The notes: generated by a model not told the origin, from the sequence alone. Counted from the first letter of the stretch, positions 1-6,942 are shown. The stretch: 7,340 nucleotides of DNA from Hyphomicrobiales bacterium (GCA_017304505.1 JAFKKQ010000023.1:1-7340), one strand, 5' to 3'. Translations and numbers: made by a program.

Positions 1-567
1 TGCCGATTTGCCCTCCGCCACAAACTGCCACACGCCGGTCGGCCCGACCGATTGGATGTTGACGTCGTTCTGCGTGAGCCCCGCGCTCGCGAGCAAGCCC
101 AGCAACGCGTAGAACGTCGTGTCCTGATAGGACATCACCGTGATGGTCTTGCCCTTGAGGTCGGCGGGCTTGGTGATGCCGGAATCCTCGCGCACCACGA
201 GTTGCATAAAGCCCCTGCCGCCGAACAGGCAGACGATCTTCACCGGCACGCCGTTGCCGCGCACCACGATCGGCGCATCGGCAACGATGCCGCCGAGCGG
301 CGCGTTGCCCGCTCCCACTTGCTACGCCACATCGACCCCGCCGCGGCCGACCGCGAAGCTGACGTTGAAGCCCGCTTCCTTGAAATAGCCCTTGCCCTGG
401 GCCAGTTGGATCGGCCCGAACGCTGGCAGGATCGGCGGCGCCGGGAAAAGATAGGTAATGTTCTCCTCGGCTCCGGCGCGCCCGGCGGAGGAAAGCCCCG
501 CGCCCAGCGTCAACGTTGCCGCTGCGCCCTTGAGCCACTGGCGCCGATTGTGCGTTGTCCCGAACAT
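1..567 (-). pseudogene. NitT/TauT-type ABC transporter substrate-binding protein, N-terminal part, interrupted by an amber codon; runs off the window
   Basis: Periplasmic solute receptor of an SsuA/TauA/NMT1-like importer; the substrate cannot be told. The ATG at 567 is preceded by GGGGAGG with 7 bases of spacing, which fixes the start although the frame stays open further upstream. Residues 5-33 form a Tat-like signal: the twin-arginine motif NRRQWLKG, a hydrophobic stretch, then a likely cut after AGRAGA. The mature part has the family pattern: LFPAPPILPAFGPIQLAQGK, then GYFKEAGFNVSFAVGRGG, then, after the stop, an IVADAPIVVRGNGVPVKIV stretch, DLKGKTITVM and a GPTGVW segment. Codon 82 (322-324) is TAG, directly after GGVDVA and before QVGAGNAPLGG. 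The frame then stays open and homologous-looking for 107 more codons to base 1. A single-base nonsense change (for example from AAG, CAG or GAG) or a sequencing error explains this; no frameshift is needed. If real, the product would be an 81-residue fragment. It diverges from the ATPase and permease genes that it should serve. Confidence 0.85.
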
Positions 568-574
568 GCTGCGA

Positions 575-581
575 CCTCCCC
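575..581 (-). promoter_or_regulatory. Ribosome binding site deciding the start of the substrate-binding protein
   Basis: Minus-strand GGGGAGG lies 7 bases before the ATG at 567. It selects this start over upstream in-frame codons that lie inside the antisense of the ATPase gene. Confidence 0.8.
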
Positions 582-667
582 ACGGATCACGGATAGCCAA
601 CGGATCGTTTGACATTATACTCGGCCTGGCCCACCCGCGATACAACAGGCCCCAAACGCAAATCCGT
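582..667. repeat. Four copies of the hexamer ACGGAT in the divergent ABC promoter region
   Basis: ACGGAT occurs on the plus strand at 582-587, 589-594 and 600-605, and inverted (ATCCGT) at 662-667. The three direct copies sit just downstream of the candidate -10 element of the minus-strand gene. The fourth lies 21 bases before the ATPase start. The clustering suggests operator half-sites for an unknown regulator of the importer, but no regulator gene is in the window. Confidence 0.35.
614..619 (-). promoter_or_regulatory. Candidate -10 element for the substrate-binding protein gene
   Basis: The minus strand reads a perfect TATAAT here, 46 bases before the ATG at 567, giving a leader of about 40 bases. 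No good -35 box sits at 16-18 bases; the best is TTGTAT (640-645) at a spacing of 20. If the element is real, the promoter may need an activator. The plus strand shows no equally clear promoter for the ATPase gene. Confidence 0.45.
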
Positions 668-687
668 CGCTTCGCCGCAGAGCCCGT

Positions 688-1485
688 ATGTCCGTGATCC
701 GCCTCGAGTACCGCCGTGTTTCGATGCACTTTATGCAGGGCGGCAATGGGAGACTGACGGCGGTGCAGGACGTCAGCGTCGCCGTTGGCGACGGTGAGGT
801 GGTGTCGTTGATCGGCCCGAGCGGCTGCGGCAAATCGACCTTGCTCAACATCGGCTCCGGCCTGACCGCACCGAGCGAAGGCGATGCCTTCGTCGACGGC
901 GAGCGCGTGCAAGGGCCCAACGCCCACGTCGCCTTCATGTTGCAGAAAGATTTGCTGCTGCCGTGGCGCACCATCGCCGAGAACGTCGCCTTCGGCGTCG
1001 AGATCCAGGGCGTCGCCGCGCCTGAGCGCAAGCGGCGGGCCCAGGCGCTGCTGGAAAACCTCAATCTCGCGGAGTTCGCCGGGCACTACCCGCACCAACT
1101 GTCGGGCGGCATGCGGCAGCGCGTGGCCCTGGCGCGCACGCTCGCGGTCGATCCGACCGTGCTCTTGCTCGACGAGCCGTTCTCGGCGGTGGATGCGCAG
1201 ACCCGCATGGTGCTGCAGCGCGAACTGGCGCAGACGCTTAAACGGTCCGGCAAGACCGCCCTCCTCATCACCCACGATCTGCAGGAAGCCGTAACCTTGT
1301 CCGACCGCGTGCTGGTGATGAGCAAACGGCCCGGCCGCATCATCGACGAGATCGCGATCGACATTCCCGACCGTGACGATCCGCTCAAACGGCGGCAGCA
1401 CCCGAAGGTCAACGACATCGTCAACCGGCTGATGGAACGCCTCGACATCGGCGCGCCGGATGACGCGGTGCAGGGTCGCGCATGA
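688..1485 (+). CDS. ABC transporter ATP-binding protein, NitT/TauT (SsuB/TauB-like) family
   Basis: Cytoplasmic ATPase that would energise the importer formed with the permease that follows. All nucleotide-binding motifs are present in 265 residues, a normal family length: Walker A GPSGCGKST (43-51), Q-loop Gln86, signature LSGGMRQ (138-144), Walker B VLLLDE (158-163), D-loop SAVD (166-169) and H-loop His196 in ITHD. The segment LLPWRTIAENVAFG and the C-terminal SKRPGRI stretch are typical of the nitrate/sulfonate/taurine branch, but do not identify the substrate. The ATG at 688 has only a weak ribosome site; the next Met (residue 13) has none and would remove part of the first beta strand. 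The stop overlaps the permease start in an ATGA arrangement, indicating translational coupling. The gene looks intact although the divergent binding protein carries a nonsense codon. Confidence 0.95.
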   Translation: MSVIRLEYRRVSMHFMQGGNGRLTAVQDVSVAVGDGEVVSLIGPSGCGKSTLLNIGSGLTAPSEGDAFVDGERVQGPNAHVAFMLQKDLLLPWRTIAENVAFGVEIQGVAAPERKRRAQALLENLNLAEFAGHYPHQLSGGMRQRVALARTLAVDPTVLLLDEPFSAVDAQTRMVLQRELAQTLKRSGKTALLITHDLQEAVTLSDRVLVMSKRPGRIIDEIAIDIPDRDDPLKRRQHPKVNDIVNRLMERLDIGAPDDAVQGRA

Positions 1486-2291
1486 GCGCCGCAGCACCAA
1501 ACGCCAAAGCTGGAAGCGCGACGATGCGCCAAGGCGCGGCGGCGAGCGTCGCGCTGCTGATCGCGTTTCTCGCCGCCTGGGAATGGGGACCGGGCCTGCT
1601 CGGTATCCCGAGCTTCATTGTGCCGCCGCTGTCGATGGTGGCCGACGAGGCGGTGCGGATGTGGCATGTCAGCGGCCTTGCCTTCCACACCGGCATCACC
1701 GCCATCGAGGTACTGGCAGGCTTTGTCATCGGCAGCCTGCTCGGCGCCTTCATCGGCTATTTGCTCGGCATGTCGCCGGTCGCGGAGATTGCGCTGTCGC
1801 CCTATATCCTGGCGCTGCAGATCGCGCCGAAGGTGGCGTTCGCGCCGCTATTCATCATGTGGATGGGATTCACCGTCTACCCAAAAATCCTGGTGGCGAT
1901 CCTGATCGTGTTCTTCCCGGTGATGATCAACGTCCTCACCGCAGTCCGCACGGTCGATCCCGATCTCGTCAACCTCGCCCGCGCGTTCAAGGCGTCGCGG
2001 GCGCAGATCTTCTGGAAGATCGAATTCCCCGCCTCGTTGCCGCCGCTGTTCGCCGGGCTTCGCATCGGCTCGACCTTAGCCGTGGTCGGCGTCGTGGTTG
2101 GCGAACTGGTCGGCGGAAACCTTGGGCTCGGTTATCTGCTGTCGTTCGGCGAAGGCCAGGCCAACACGCCGATGGTGTTCGTCGCCATCGTCATGCTCAC
2201 CGTGGTCGGGGCCATCGCCTATCTGCTGGTCATCCTGATCGAGCGCCGCGTGCTGCATTACCTGCCGAAGCGTATACAGACGGGATTCTGA
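1482..2291 (+). CDS. ABC transporter permease, NitT/TauT (SsuC/TauC-like) family
   Basis: Inner-membrane channel subunit, 269 residues, normal for the family, and expected to act as a homodimer with the preceding ATPase. Hydrophobic segments lie at roughly 20-40, 71-95, 105-130, 135-155, 190-212 and 230-253. The cytoplasmic coupling (EAA) loop is at about 160-187: it starts DPDLVNLARAF, continues through KASRAQIFWKI and ends in FPASLP. That is the characteristic family pattern that docks on the ATPase. The PSFIVPP segment near residue 43 is also typical. The start overlaps the ATPase stop by four bases. The gene ends in TGA at 2289-2291, only 10 bases from the stop of the convergent TRAP gene, with no clear terminator between them. 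The substrate is unknown. Confidence 0.95.
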   Translation: MSAAAPNAKAGSATMRQGAAASVALLIAFLAAWEWGPGLLGIPSFIVPPLSMVADEAVRMWHVSGLAFHTGITAIEVLAGFVIGSLLGAFIGYLLGMSPVAEIALSPYILALQIAPKVAFAPLFIMWMGFTVYPKILVAILIVFFPVMINVLTAVRTVDPDLVNLARAFKASRAQIFWKIEFPASLPPLFAGLRIGSTLAVVGVVVGELVGGNLGLGYLLSFGEGQANTPMVFVAIVMLTVVGAIAYLLVILIERRVLHYLPKRIQTGF

Positions 2292-2301
2292 CGCTGCGAC
2301 C

Positions 2302-3603
2302 TCACTCCCCGATCAGACGCGGCAGCCATATCGCGACCGGCGGAAAGCTGAAGACGATCAGCAGCGCCAGCAGGCCGAACCCGACATAGGGCAGCGCCGC
2401 GCGGAACACATCGTTCATGGTGACCTCGGGCGGCGCGACGCCCTTCATCGTGAACAGCAATAAGCCGAACGGCGGGGTCAACAGGCCGAGCTGCATCGCG
2501 ATCAGGAACAAGACGCCGAACCAGATCGGATCGACACCGAGCTGCTGCACCAGGGGCATGAAGAACGGCAGCGTGATCAGCATCATCGACACCTGATCGA
2601 CGAAACAGCCGAGGAACAACAGCACCGCCATCATGCCGAGGATGAGGACGGCGGGCGAAAGGCCCTGCGCCGACACCAGGTCGACGATGCCGTTGGTGGC
2701 GCCGGAGAAGCTCAAGACCTGCGAAAAGGTCGTCGCGCCGATGATGATGAACAGGATGGTGCCGGACACCGCCACCGTGCCGGTCAACGCTCCCATCAGC
2801 GCCGACCAGCTCAGGCTGCGAATGGTGCCGGCGGCCCCCAGCGCCGCCGCTTCGGTTGGCGTCGCCCAGCCGGCCGTCATCGCGCCAACCACCATGCCGA
2901 AGATCAACACCAGCGGCAGCACGTGGATCAGGAACGGCGCCCAGCGCGCGGCGCCGGCAGGCCCCTCCTCGATCTTGTCCTCCGGCGCGAGCGACGGATC
3001 AAGCGTCGCGCGCAAGATGATATATCCGACGAACAGCGCGCTCAGGATCAAGCCCGGCACGATGCCGCCGATCAGCAGGCCCGAGATCGAAATGCCGGCG
3101 AGGCTGCCAAGCAGCACCGCAAGCGCCGACGGCGGGATCAGCATGTCGACGCCGCCGATGCCCATGATCGGTCCCATCGCCAGCCGCTTGTCGTAGCCGC
3201 GCTCGAGCATGGTCGGCAGCAACAGGCTGCCGAGCAGCGCGGTGGTGGCGATGGTGGAGCCCGAGATTGCCGAAAACACCGTGCCGGCGACGATGGCGAT
3301 GACCGACAACCGTCCCGGCACCCTGCGGATCAGCAGCGAAAAGGCGTCGATGGCCTTCAGCGCCACGCCCGAATGAAACAGCACCTCCCCCATCAGCACG
3401 AAGAACGGAATCGGCGTCAGGGAAAAGCTGGTGACCGATTGCACGGCGTTGCGCGCGAGCTGCGACAGGCCCTGCTCGCCGCCGAGGAAGATCAACGCGC
3501 CGACGATGTTGATCGCAAGGAAGCCGAGCGCAACCGGGAGCCCGAGGCCCATCAGCACGACGAGCCCGCCGAACAGGACGATACCGGCGGCGACCCAGCT
3601 CAT
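2302..3603 (-). CDS. TRAP transporter large permease subunit, DctM family
   Basis: Large membrane subunit of a tripartite ATP-independent periplasmic transporter. The family drives uptake of organic acids or similar solutes with the sodium or proton gradient; the substrate cannot be told here. The 433 residues are close to family length. Marker motifs are SAISGSTIATTA (111-122), GVDMLIPPSA (151-160), GWATPTEAAALG (245-256), LGCFVDQVSMMLITLPFFMP (331-350) and GLLTPPFGL (373-381). They correspond to the ion-binding hairpins and clamshell helices of DctM. Many hydrophobic helices occur throughout. ATG at 3603 follows the DctQ stop by 24 bases, so the two form one operon; the ribosome site (GGA, about 11 bases upstream) is weak. 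The stretch after TEAAALGA to LSW (residues 258-266) seems about six residues shorter than I expect for the family. This is from memory and needs an alignment. Confidence 0.93.
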   Translation of the reverse strand: MSWVAAGIVLFGGLVVLMGLGLPVALGFLAINIVGALIFLGGEQGLSQLARNAVQSVTSFSLTPIPFFVLMGEVLFHSGVALKAIDAFSLLIRRVPGRLSVIAIVAGTVFSAISGSTIATTALLGSLLLPTMLERGYDKRLAMGPIMGIGGVDMLIPPSALAVLLGSLAGISISGLLIGGIVPGLILSALFVGYIILRATLDPSLAPEDKIEEGPAGAARWAPFLIHVLPLVLIFGMVVGAMTAGWATPTEAAALGAAGTIRSLSWSALMGALTGTVAVSGTILFIIIGATTFSQVLSFSGATNGIVDLVSAQGLSPAVLILGMMAVLLFLGCFVDQVSMMLITLPFFMPLVQQLGVDPIWFGVLFLIAMQLGLLTPPFGLLLFTMKGVAPPEVTMNDVFRAALPYVGFGLLALLIVFSFPPVAIWLPRLIGE

Positions 3604-3627
3604 GATGCGGATTCCGTCGTCATTTCC

Positions 3628-4191
3628 CTACCCCACCGACGTCGCTTCGGTGCGGCGGCCACGCGGGCTGTGCATCAGCCGGTTAAAGCGACACAAGAAT
3701 TCAATGGCCAGGAGCGCGAAACAGACCGGCAGCGGCCACAACATCCACCACTCGGGGAACACCAGGTTCTTGATGGTGATGGAGCCCAGCACCGCGCTGT
3801 CGACCGTCATCTTGATGCCGTAGCGCATCATCACCAGGCAGACAGCAAAGCCGAGCCCATCCGCCAGCGCTTCCATCAGCCATGCCACGCGCGCCGGAAC
3901 GAGCACCAGAACAAGATCGATCCGCACGTGCTGGCCGCGGCGCAACAGCCACGGCGCCGTGAGCAGCGTCATCACATAGAGCGCGTATTCGGAGACTTCG
4001 TTGGCCCAGGGAAAGCCGGTGCGGGTGAGATTGCGCAACACGATGTCGGCGGAAACCATGACGACCATCGCCAGCAGCGTGAGAGCTGCGACAATCGCAA
4101 GCGCGTTGAGAGCACGCCCGAAGGGATTCCCCCGTCCCGCCGGCTCGCCGAGCGAACACGACGGCGCAAGACAGCCTCTTAAGATAACCAC
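3628..4191 (-). CDS. TRAP transporter small permease subunit, DctQ family
   Basis: Small membrane subunit that pairs with DctM. Four hydrophobic helices are visible at about 27-49, 67-84, 95-122 and 147-167. The family hallmark is clear: WANEVSEYALYVMTLLTAPW (62-81), then LLRRGQHVRIDLV (82-94) with His88, Arg90 and Asp92. The start is uncertain. The only in-frame start codon before the first helix is GTG at 4191, and a TAA stop sits immediately before it. No convincing ribosome site precedes it, and the first 20 or so residues have no recognisable family character. A rarer start codon or a remodelled 5' end is possible. DctM follows after 24 bases. No DctP-type periplasmic binding protein gene lies on either side, although one is usually encoded next to DctQ-DctM. 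Confidence 0.88.
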   Translation of the reverse strand: MVILRGCLAPSCSLGEPAGRGNPFGRALNALAIVAALTLLAMVVMVSADIVLRNLTRTGFPWANEVSEYALYVMTLLTAPWLLRRGQHVRIDLVLVLVPARVAWLMEALADGLGFAVCLVMMRYGIKMTVDSAVLGSITIKNLVFPEWWMLWPLPVCFALLAIEFLCRFNRLMHSPRGRRTEATSVG

Positions 4192-4263
4192 TTAACGGCC
4201 AGTCCCGCCACACGGCGGAGCCCGCTCCAAACCTCATCAACAGGGAAGCCGCAGCCAACCGCC

Positions 4264-4279
4264 GCCGGCGTGCGCCGGC
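4264..4279 (-). other. GC-rich perfect inverted repeat abutting the stop of the peptidoglycan-binding-like gene
   Basis: GCCGGCG (4264-4270) and CGCCGGC (4273-4279) are separated by two bases, giving a strong hairpin directly after the TAG at 4280-4282. No U-tract follows on the minus strand, so it is not a classic intrinsic terminator. It could slow polymerase or protect the 3' end of the kinase operon mRNA. The rest of the gap to DctQ (4192-4263) shows no clear promoter. Confidence 0.4.
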
Positions 4280-5023
4280 CTACTCCATCGGCCGGCCGGT
4301 CAGCGCCGACAGATCACGCACGAGTTGGTCGTTGATCTGGCCGGTCTGCGGGCGATGCCGCGCCTTCTCGAACCGCTCAATGGCCGTGCGGGTCGCGGCG
4401 TCATAGGTGCCGGTCGGTTTCACCGGCCCATAGCCGAAGTCGGTCAGCGCGCGTTGAACGGCGACGATGCGGGCGCTGGGCGCAAGAAGCGCCGCAATCG
4501 GGTCGTTGCTTGCTGCGGGCGGGCCCGGCTGCGCCTTCACGTTCGAGCGCGTGATGGTGGTCAGCAGCACATCGTTCGGCTCGGCCGAGGGCTGCAGCCC
4601 TGCGGCCTGCTCGAAGTCGCGGATCGCGGCATCGGTCTTCGGGCCGTAGACGCCGTCCGCCGCGCCGTCATAGAAGCCCCGCCGCAACAATTCGCGCTGG
4701 ATGTTGGCGATCACGTCCGAACGCGAATGCGCGCCCGGCACGGGAGCCGCAGCGGGCGCCTTGAGCGGCACAGGCGTAGCCGCCGATGCGGCATGCGGCG
4801 GCGCGGCGGGCGCGGGTTCGCTGTTGGCGAAGATCGGCGCGGGATGCGGCCCCGATTGCATGAACAGCGCGTTGATCAGGATCGTGCCCGCGGCAACGAT
4901 GGCGAGAGCAGCCGCCAGCGAATCGGCCGGCCGGCGCAGCAGCCAATGCAGGACGATCTGCATCCACGGCGACCGCCGGTCGTTCGATTCATCGTCGTTC
5001 AGTCGCGCTGTTCCTGCTCGCAC
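4280..5023 (-). CDS. Membrane-anchored protein with two peptidoglycan-binding-like domains
   Basis: 247 residues. A basic N-terminus is followed by a single hydrophobic helix at about 35-55 (LAAALAIVAAGTILINALF). Next comes a Pro/Ala-rich linker (58-98). Two PG_binding_1-like repeats follow: about 103-147, with VIANIQRELLRRGFYDGAAD then VYGPKTDAAIRDFE, and about 183-237, with VAVQRALTDFGYG then TYDAATRTAIERFE. The predicted topology is an inner-membrane anchor with the repeats in the periplasm. There they could contact the cell wall, though such domains sometimes bind other partners. No catalytic domain is visible. The GTG at 5023 is chosen because it lies 7 bases after the kinase stop with GAGAG four bases upstream; an ATG at 4963 (residue 21) would also keep the helix. 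Close spacing makes it a partner candidate for the kinase. Confidence 0.85.
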   Translation of the reverse strand: MRAGTARLNDDESNDRRSPWMQIVLHWLLRRPADSLAAALAIVAAGTILINALFMQSGPHPAPIFANSEPAPAAPPHAASAATPVPLKAPAAAPVPGAHSRSDVIANIQRELLRRGFYDGAADGVYGPKTDAAIRDFEQAAGLQPSAEPNDVLLTTITRSNVKAQPGPPAASNDPIAALLAPSARIVAVQRALTDFGYGPVKPTGTYDAATRTAIERFEKARHRPQTGQINDQLVRDLSALTGRPME

Positions 5024-5030
5024 GGTACTC

Positions 5031-6884
5031 TCACGCAGTTTTCTTGATTAAAACGTCGGCCGCCTCGACGACGCGGTCGAATGAAGGATGCGCCACATTG
5101 GAGGGCGTGCGGGCCGCAGCTTCACCATCGATCGGAAGTCGCACGTCCACGCAAGTGCCCTCGCCGAGTCGGCTGGCGATGTTCACCTGCCCGCCATGCA
5201 GCGCGACCAGCCCCCGCACGATGGACAGTCCGAGTCCCGTGCCATCATGGCGGCGATCGTAAGCGGCGCGGGCCTGGAAAAACGGCTGGCCGAGCCGCGG
5301 CAGATCGTCCTCGCCGATCCCGATGCCGGTGTCCTCGACCGTCACGACAAGGTCCGCCGCCTCGACGTGGGCGGCAACACCGATGCGTCCGCCGCGGTTG
5401 GTGAATTTCACCGCATTCGCAAGGAGATTCAGCATCACCTGCTTGAACGCTCGCTCGTCGGCCACGATCTGCGGCAACTCGGGCAGCCGCATCACGAGAT
5501 CGAGCCCCTGCTCCCGCGCCTTGAGCGCCAGGATGTCGCAGCAATGGGCGATCACCGGCGCCGGCGCGAACGGCTCGGGCGAAATCTCGAAGTCGCCCGC
5601 CTCCATCTTCGTCATGTCGAGGATGCCGTTGACGACTGAAAGCAGATGCGTGCCGGATTCGTTGATGAGCTTGGCGTATTCGTGGCGGCGCGCCTCATCG
5701 ACCCGCATCGGCCCTTCGTTCATCAGCATGTCGGAGAAACCGATAATAGCGTTGAGCGGCGTTCGCAATTCATGGCTGACATTGGCGAGGAATCTCACCT
5801 TTGTCACATTGGCGCGGTCGGCTTCCGCGCGCGCCTGCTCAAGCGCCTGCTCCTGCTGTTTGCGCTCGGTGACGTCGCGCATGACCGCGACGACTTCGCG
5901 ACCCACATCTCCGGCGTTGCCGCTCGCCCCATCGAGGCGGCGGCAGCGCATCTCGACCCATATGAATTGCGGAGCCGCACCCGCAATGGCGCTCTTTTCT
6001 TCGGAGCGCTCGCATCGCACCCGGAACTCCACCGAGCGCGCCTCGCCGAGCGATCCTGCATCGGCAAGTGCGGTGAGATAGGCCGGCCGGTCCGCCACAT
6101 GCACGCGATCGAACAGGCGATGGCCGAGCAGATCGCCCACGTTGCTTCCGAACAGCGTTTCGGCCGCAGGCGAGACGAACAGCACGGCGCCGTTGCGCCC
6201 ATGCCGCGTGATTACGTCCGTCATGTTGCGGGCGAGAAGACGATAGCGGTCCTCCTCGGCGTAGAGCAGCCAGAAGCTCGTCCGCGCCAGCGATTCCGCG
6301 CCAAGCGCAAGTCCTGTTGCATAAAGCGATGCCGAGATGATGCCGAACGCCGCCAGCGCTCCGGCCGAACTTCCGGCCTTGCCGGGCGGCGGCAGGACGT
6401 CCCAGAGACCCAGCATCAACAGAAAAACCGCCGCAGCAAGCGCAAGGGTCGAGGCCAGCGCCACCACGCGGCGCGACGCCGACAGCGCTGCCTCGAGCGG
6501 CACAATCACCAGCCAGATCGCGGCAAACGAAGCAATCCCGCCAGTGGCAGCGGCGACCGCCGTCACCAGCCCGGTGAGCGCCAGCGACGACAGCACATGC
6601 GCGCTCTCGTATCGTCCGGTGCGCGACAGGTAATACGCCGTGAGAATCGGGAGAACTAGCCAGCCGAACGCCAGCACCTCGACCGTGCCGGGCACGCCAC
6701 GCAGCGCAAGATAAAGAGGAAACGCTGCAAGCGCGACCACACTGCCGAGTAGGCGCGGCGCGATGAATGCACGATGGCGCGATGCGGTGAGCACATCGTG
6801 CTGCACCGACGGATGCACCAACGTGTCGATATAGTCGCGGACCGGCTTGAGCAGACGCACGCTCTTTGACGCGCGCCGCCACAC
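5031..6884 (-). CDS. Multi-pass membrane PAS-domain sensor histidine kinase (DivJ/PleC-like class)
   Basis: 617-residue hybrid-less kinase. The N-terminal 200 residues contain about six hydrophobic segments (roughly 41-61, 67-86, 97-113, 115-134, 138-160, 175-197). A PAS domain follows at about 210-340 (RYRLLARNMTDVITRHG to VMRDVTERK), then a short coiled linker. The HisKA domain holds phospho-acceptor His371 in NVSHELRTPLNAIIGFSDML. The HATPase domain has the N box (NLLANAVKFT, Asn490), G1 (DTGIGIG, 518-524), an F box around PFFQ (534-537) and G2 (GTGLGLS, 548-554). All catalytic residues are present and there is no receiver domain, so the partner response regulator lies elsewhere. Membrane region plus PAS plus this H box resemble alphaproteobacterial DivJ/PleC cell-cycle kinases. 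That is a class resemblance only, so no symbol is given. GTG at 6884 is supported by AGGGAG nine bases upstream. The peptidoglycan-binding-like gene follows after 7 bases. Confidence 0.93.
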   Translation of the reverse strand: MWRRASKSVRLLKPVRDYIDTLVHPSVQHDVLTASRHRAFIAPRLLGSVVALAAFPLYLALRGVPGTVEVLAFGWLVLPILTAYYLSRTGRYESAHVLSSLALTGLVTAVAAATGGIASFAAIWLVIVPLEAALSASRRVVALASTLALAAAVFLLMLGLWDVLPPPGKAGSSAGALAAFGIISASLYATGLALGAESLARTSFWLLYAEEDRYRLLARNMTDVITRHGRNGAVLFVSPAAETLFGSNVGDLLGHRLFDRVHVADRPAYLTALADAGSLGEARSVEFRVRCERSEEKSAIAGAAPQFIWVEMRCRRLDGASGNAGDVGREVVAVMRDVTERKQQEQALEQARAEADRANVTKVRFLANVSHELRTPLNAIIGFSDMLMNEGPMRVDEARRHEYAKLINESGTHLLSVVNGILDMTKMEAGDFEISPEPFAPAPVIAHCCDILALKAREQGLDLVMRLPELPQIVADERAFKQVMLNLLANAVKFTNRGGRIGVAAHVEAADLVVTVEDTGIGIGEDDLPRLGQPFFQARAAYDRRHDGTGLGLSIVRGLVALHGGQVNIASRLGEGTCVDVRLPIDGEAAARTPSNVAHPSFDRVVEAADVLIKKTA

Positions 6885-6893
6885 GCGGACGCG

Positions 6894-6899
6894 CTCCCT
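6894..6899 (-). promoter_or_regulatory. Ribosome binding site supporting the GTG start of the sensor kinase
   Basis: The minus strand reads AGGGAG, nine bases before the GTG at 6884. No other candidate start in the first 40 codons has a better site. Confidence 0.6.
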
Positions 6900-6927
6900 G
6901 TTGTTGGCGGATCGTGTCAGACGCCGC

Positions 6928-6942
6928 TTAAACGAGTGCTAA
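6928..6942 (-). promoter_or_regulatory. CtrA-box-like motif upstream of the sensor kinase
   Basis: The minus strand reads TTAG, seven bases, TTAA. This matches seven of eight positions of the alphaproteobacterial CtrA consensus TTAA-N7-TTAA. It ends 44 bases before the kinase start, a normal promoter position. A short AT-rich motif in GC-rich DNA is less likely by chance, but one imperfect site is weak evidence. Confidence 0.35.

Noticed and set aside
609..621. TTGACA (609-614) as a plus-strand -35 and TATACT (616-621) as a plus-strand -10 for the ATPase gene
   Set aside because: Neither has a partner element at proper spacing; they overlap each other and the better minus-strand TATAAT.
322..1500. 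392-codon minus-strand open frame covering the ATPase gene and the binding-protein start
   Set aside because: Its first 311 codons are antisense to a fully convincing ATPase gene. Only the last 81 codons are real, and they have their own ribosome site and Tat signal at 567.
2292..2301. Bidirectional terminator between the convergent permease and DctM genes
   Set aside because: The gap is 10 bases and I see no stable hairpin with a T-tract on either strand.
2923..4182. 419-codon plus-strand open frame antisense to DctM and DctQ
   Set aside because: The translation is very rich in Arg, Gln, His and Asp with no domain, typical of a high-GC antisense shadow; the minus-strand genes carry clear family motifs.
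4179..4195. Two TTAA words near the DctQ start as a CtrA box
   Set aside because: The spacing is nine bases, not the seven required by the CtrA consensus.
4325..5047. 240-codon plus-strand open frame antisense to the peptidoglycan-binding-like gene
   Set aside because: Arg/Gly-rich shadow; the minus-strand reading has a membrane helix and two domain repeats.
5646..6659. 337-codon plus-strand open frame antisense to the sensor kinase
   Set aside because: Low-complexity Arg/His-rich shadow across PAS and kinase domains; no start signal or recognisable fold.
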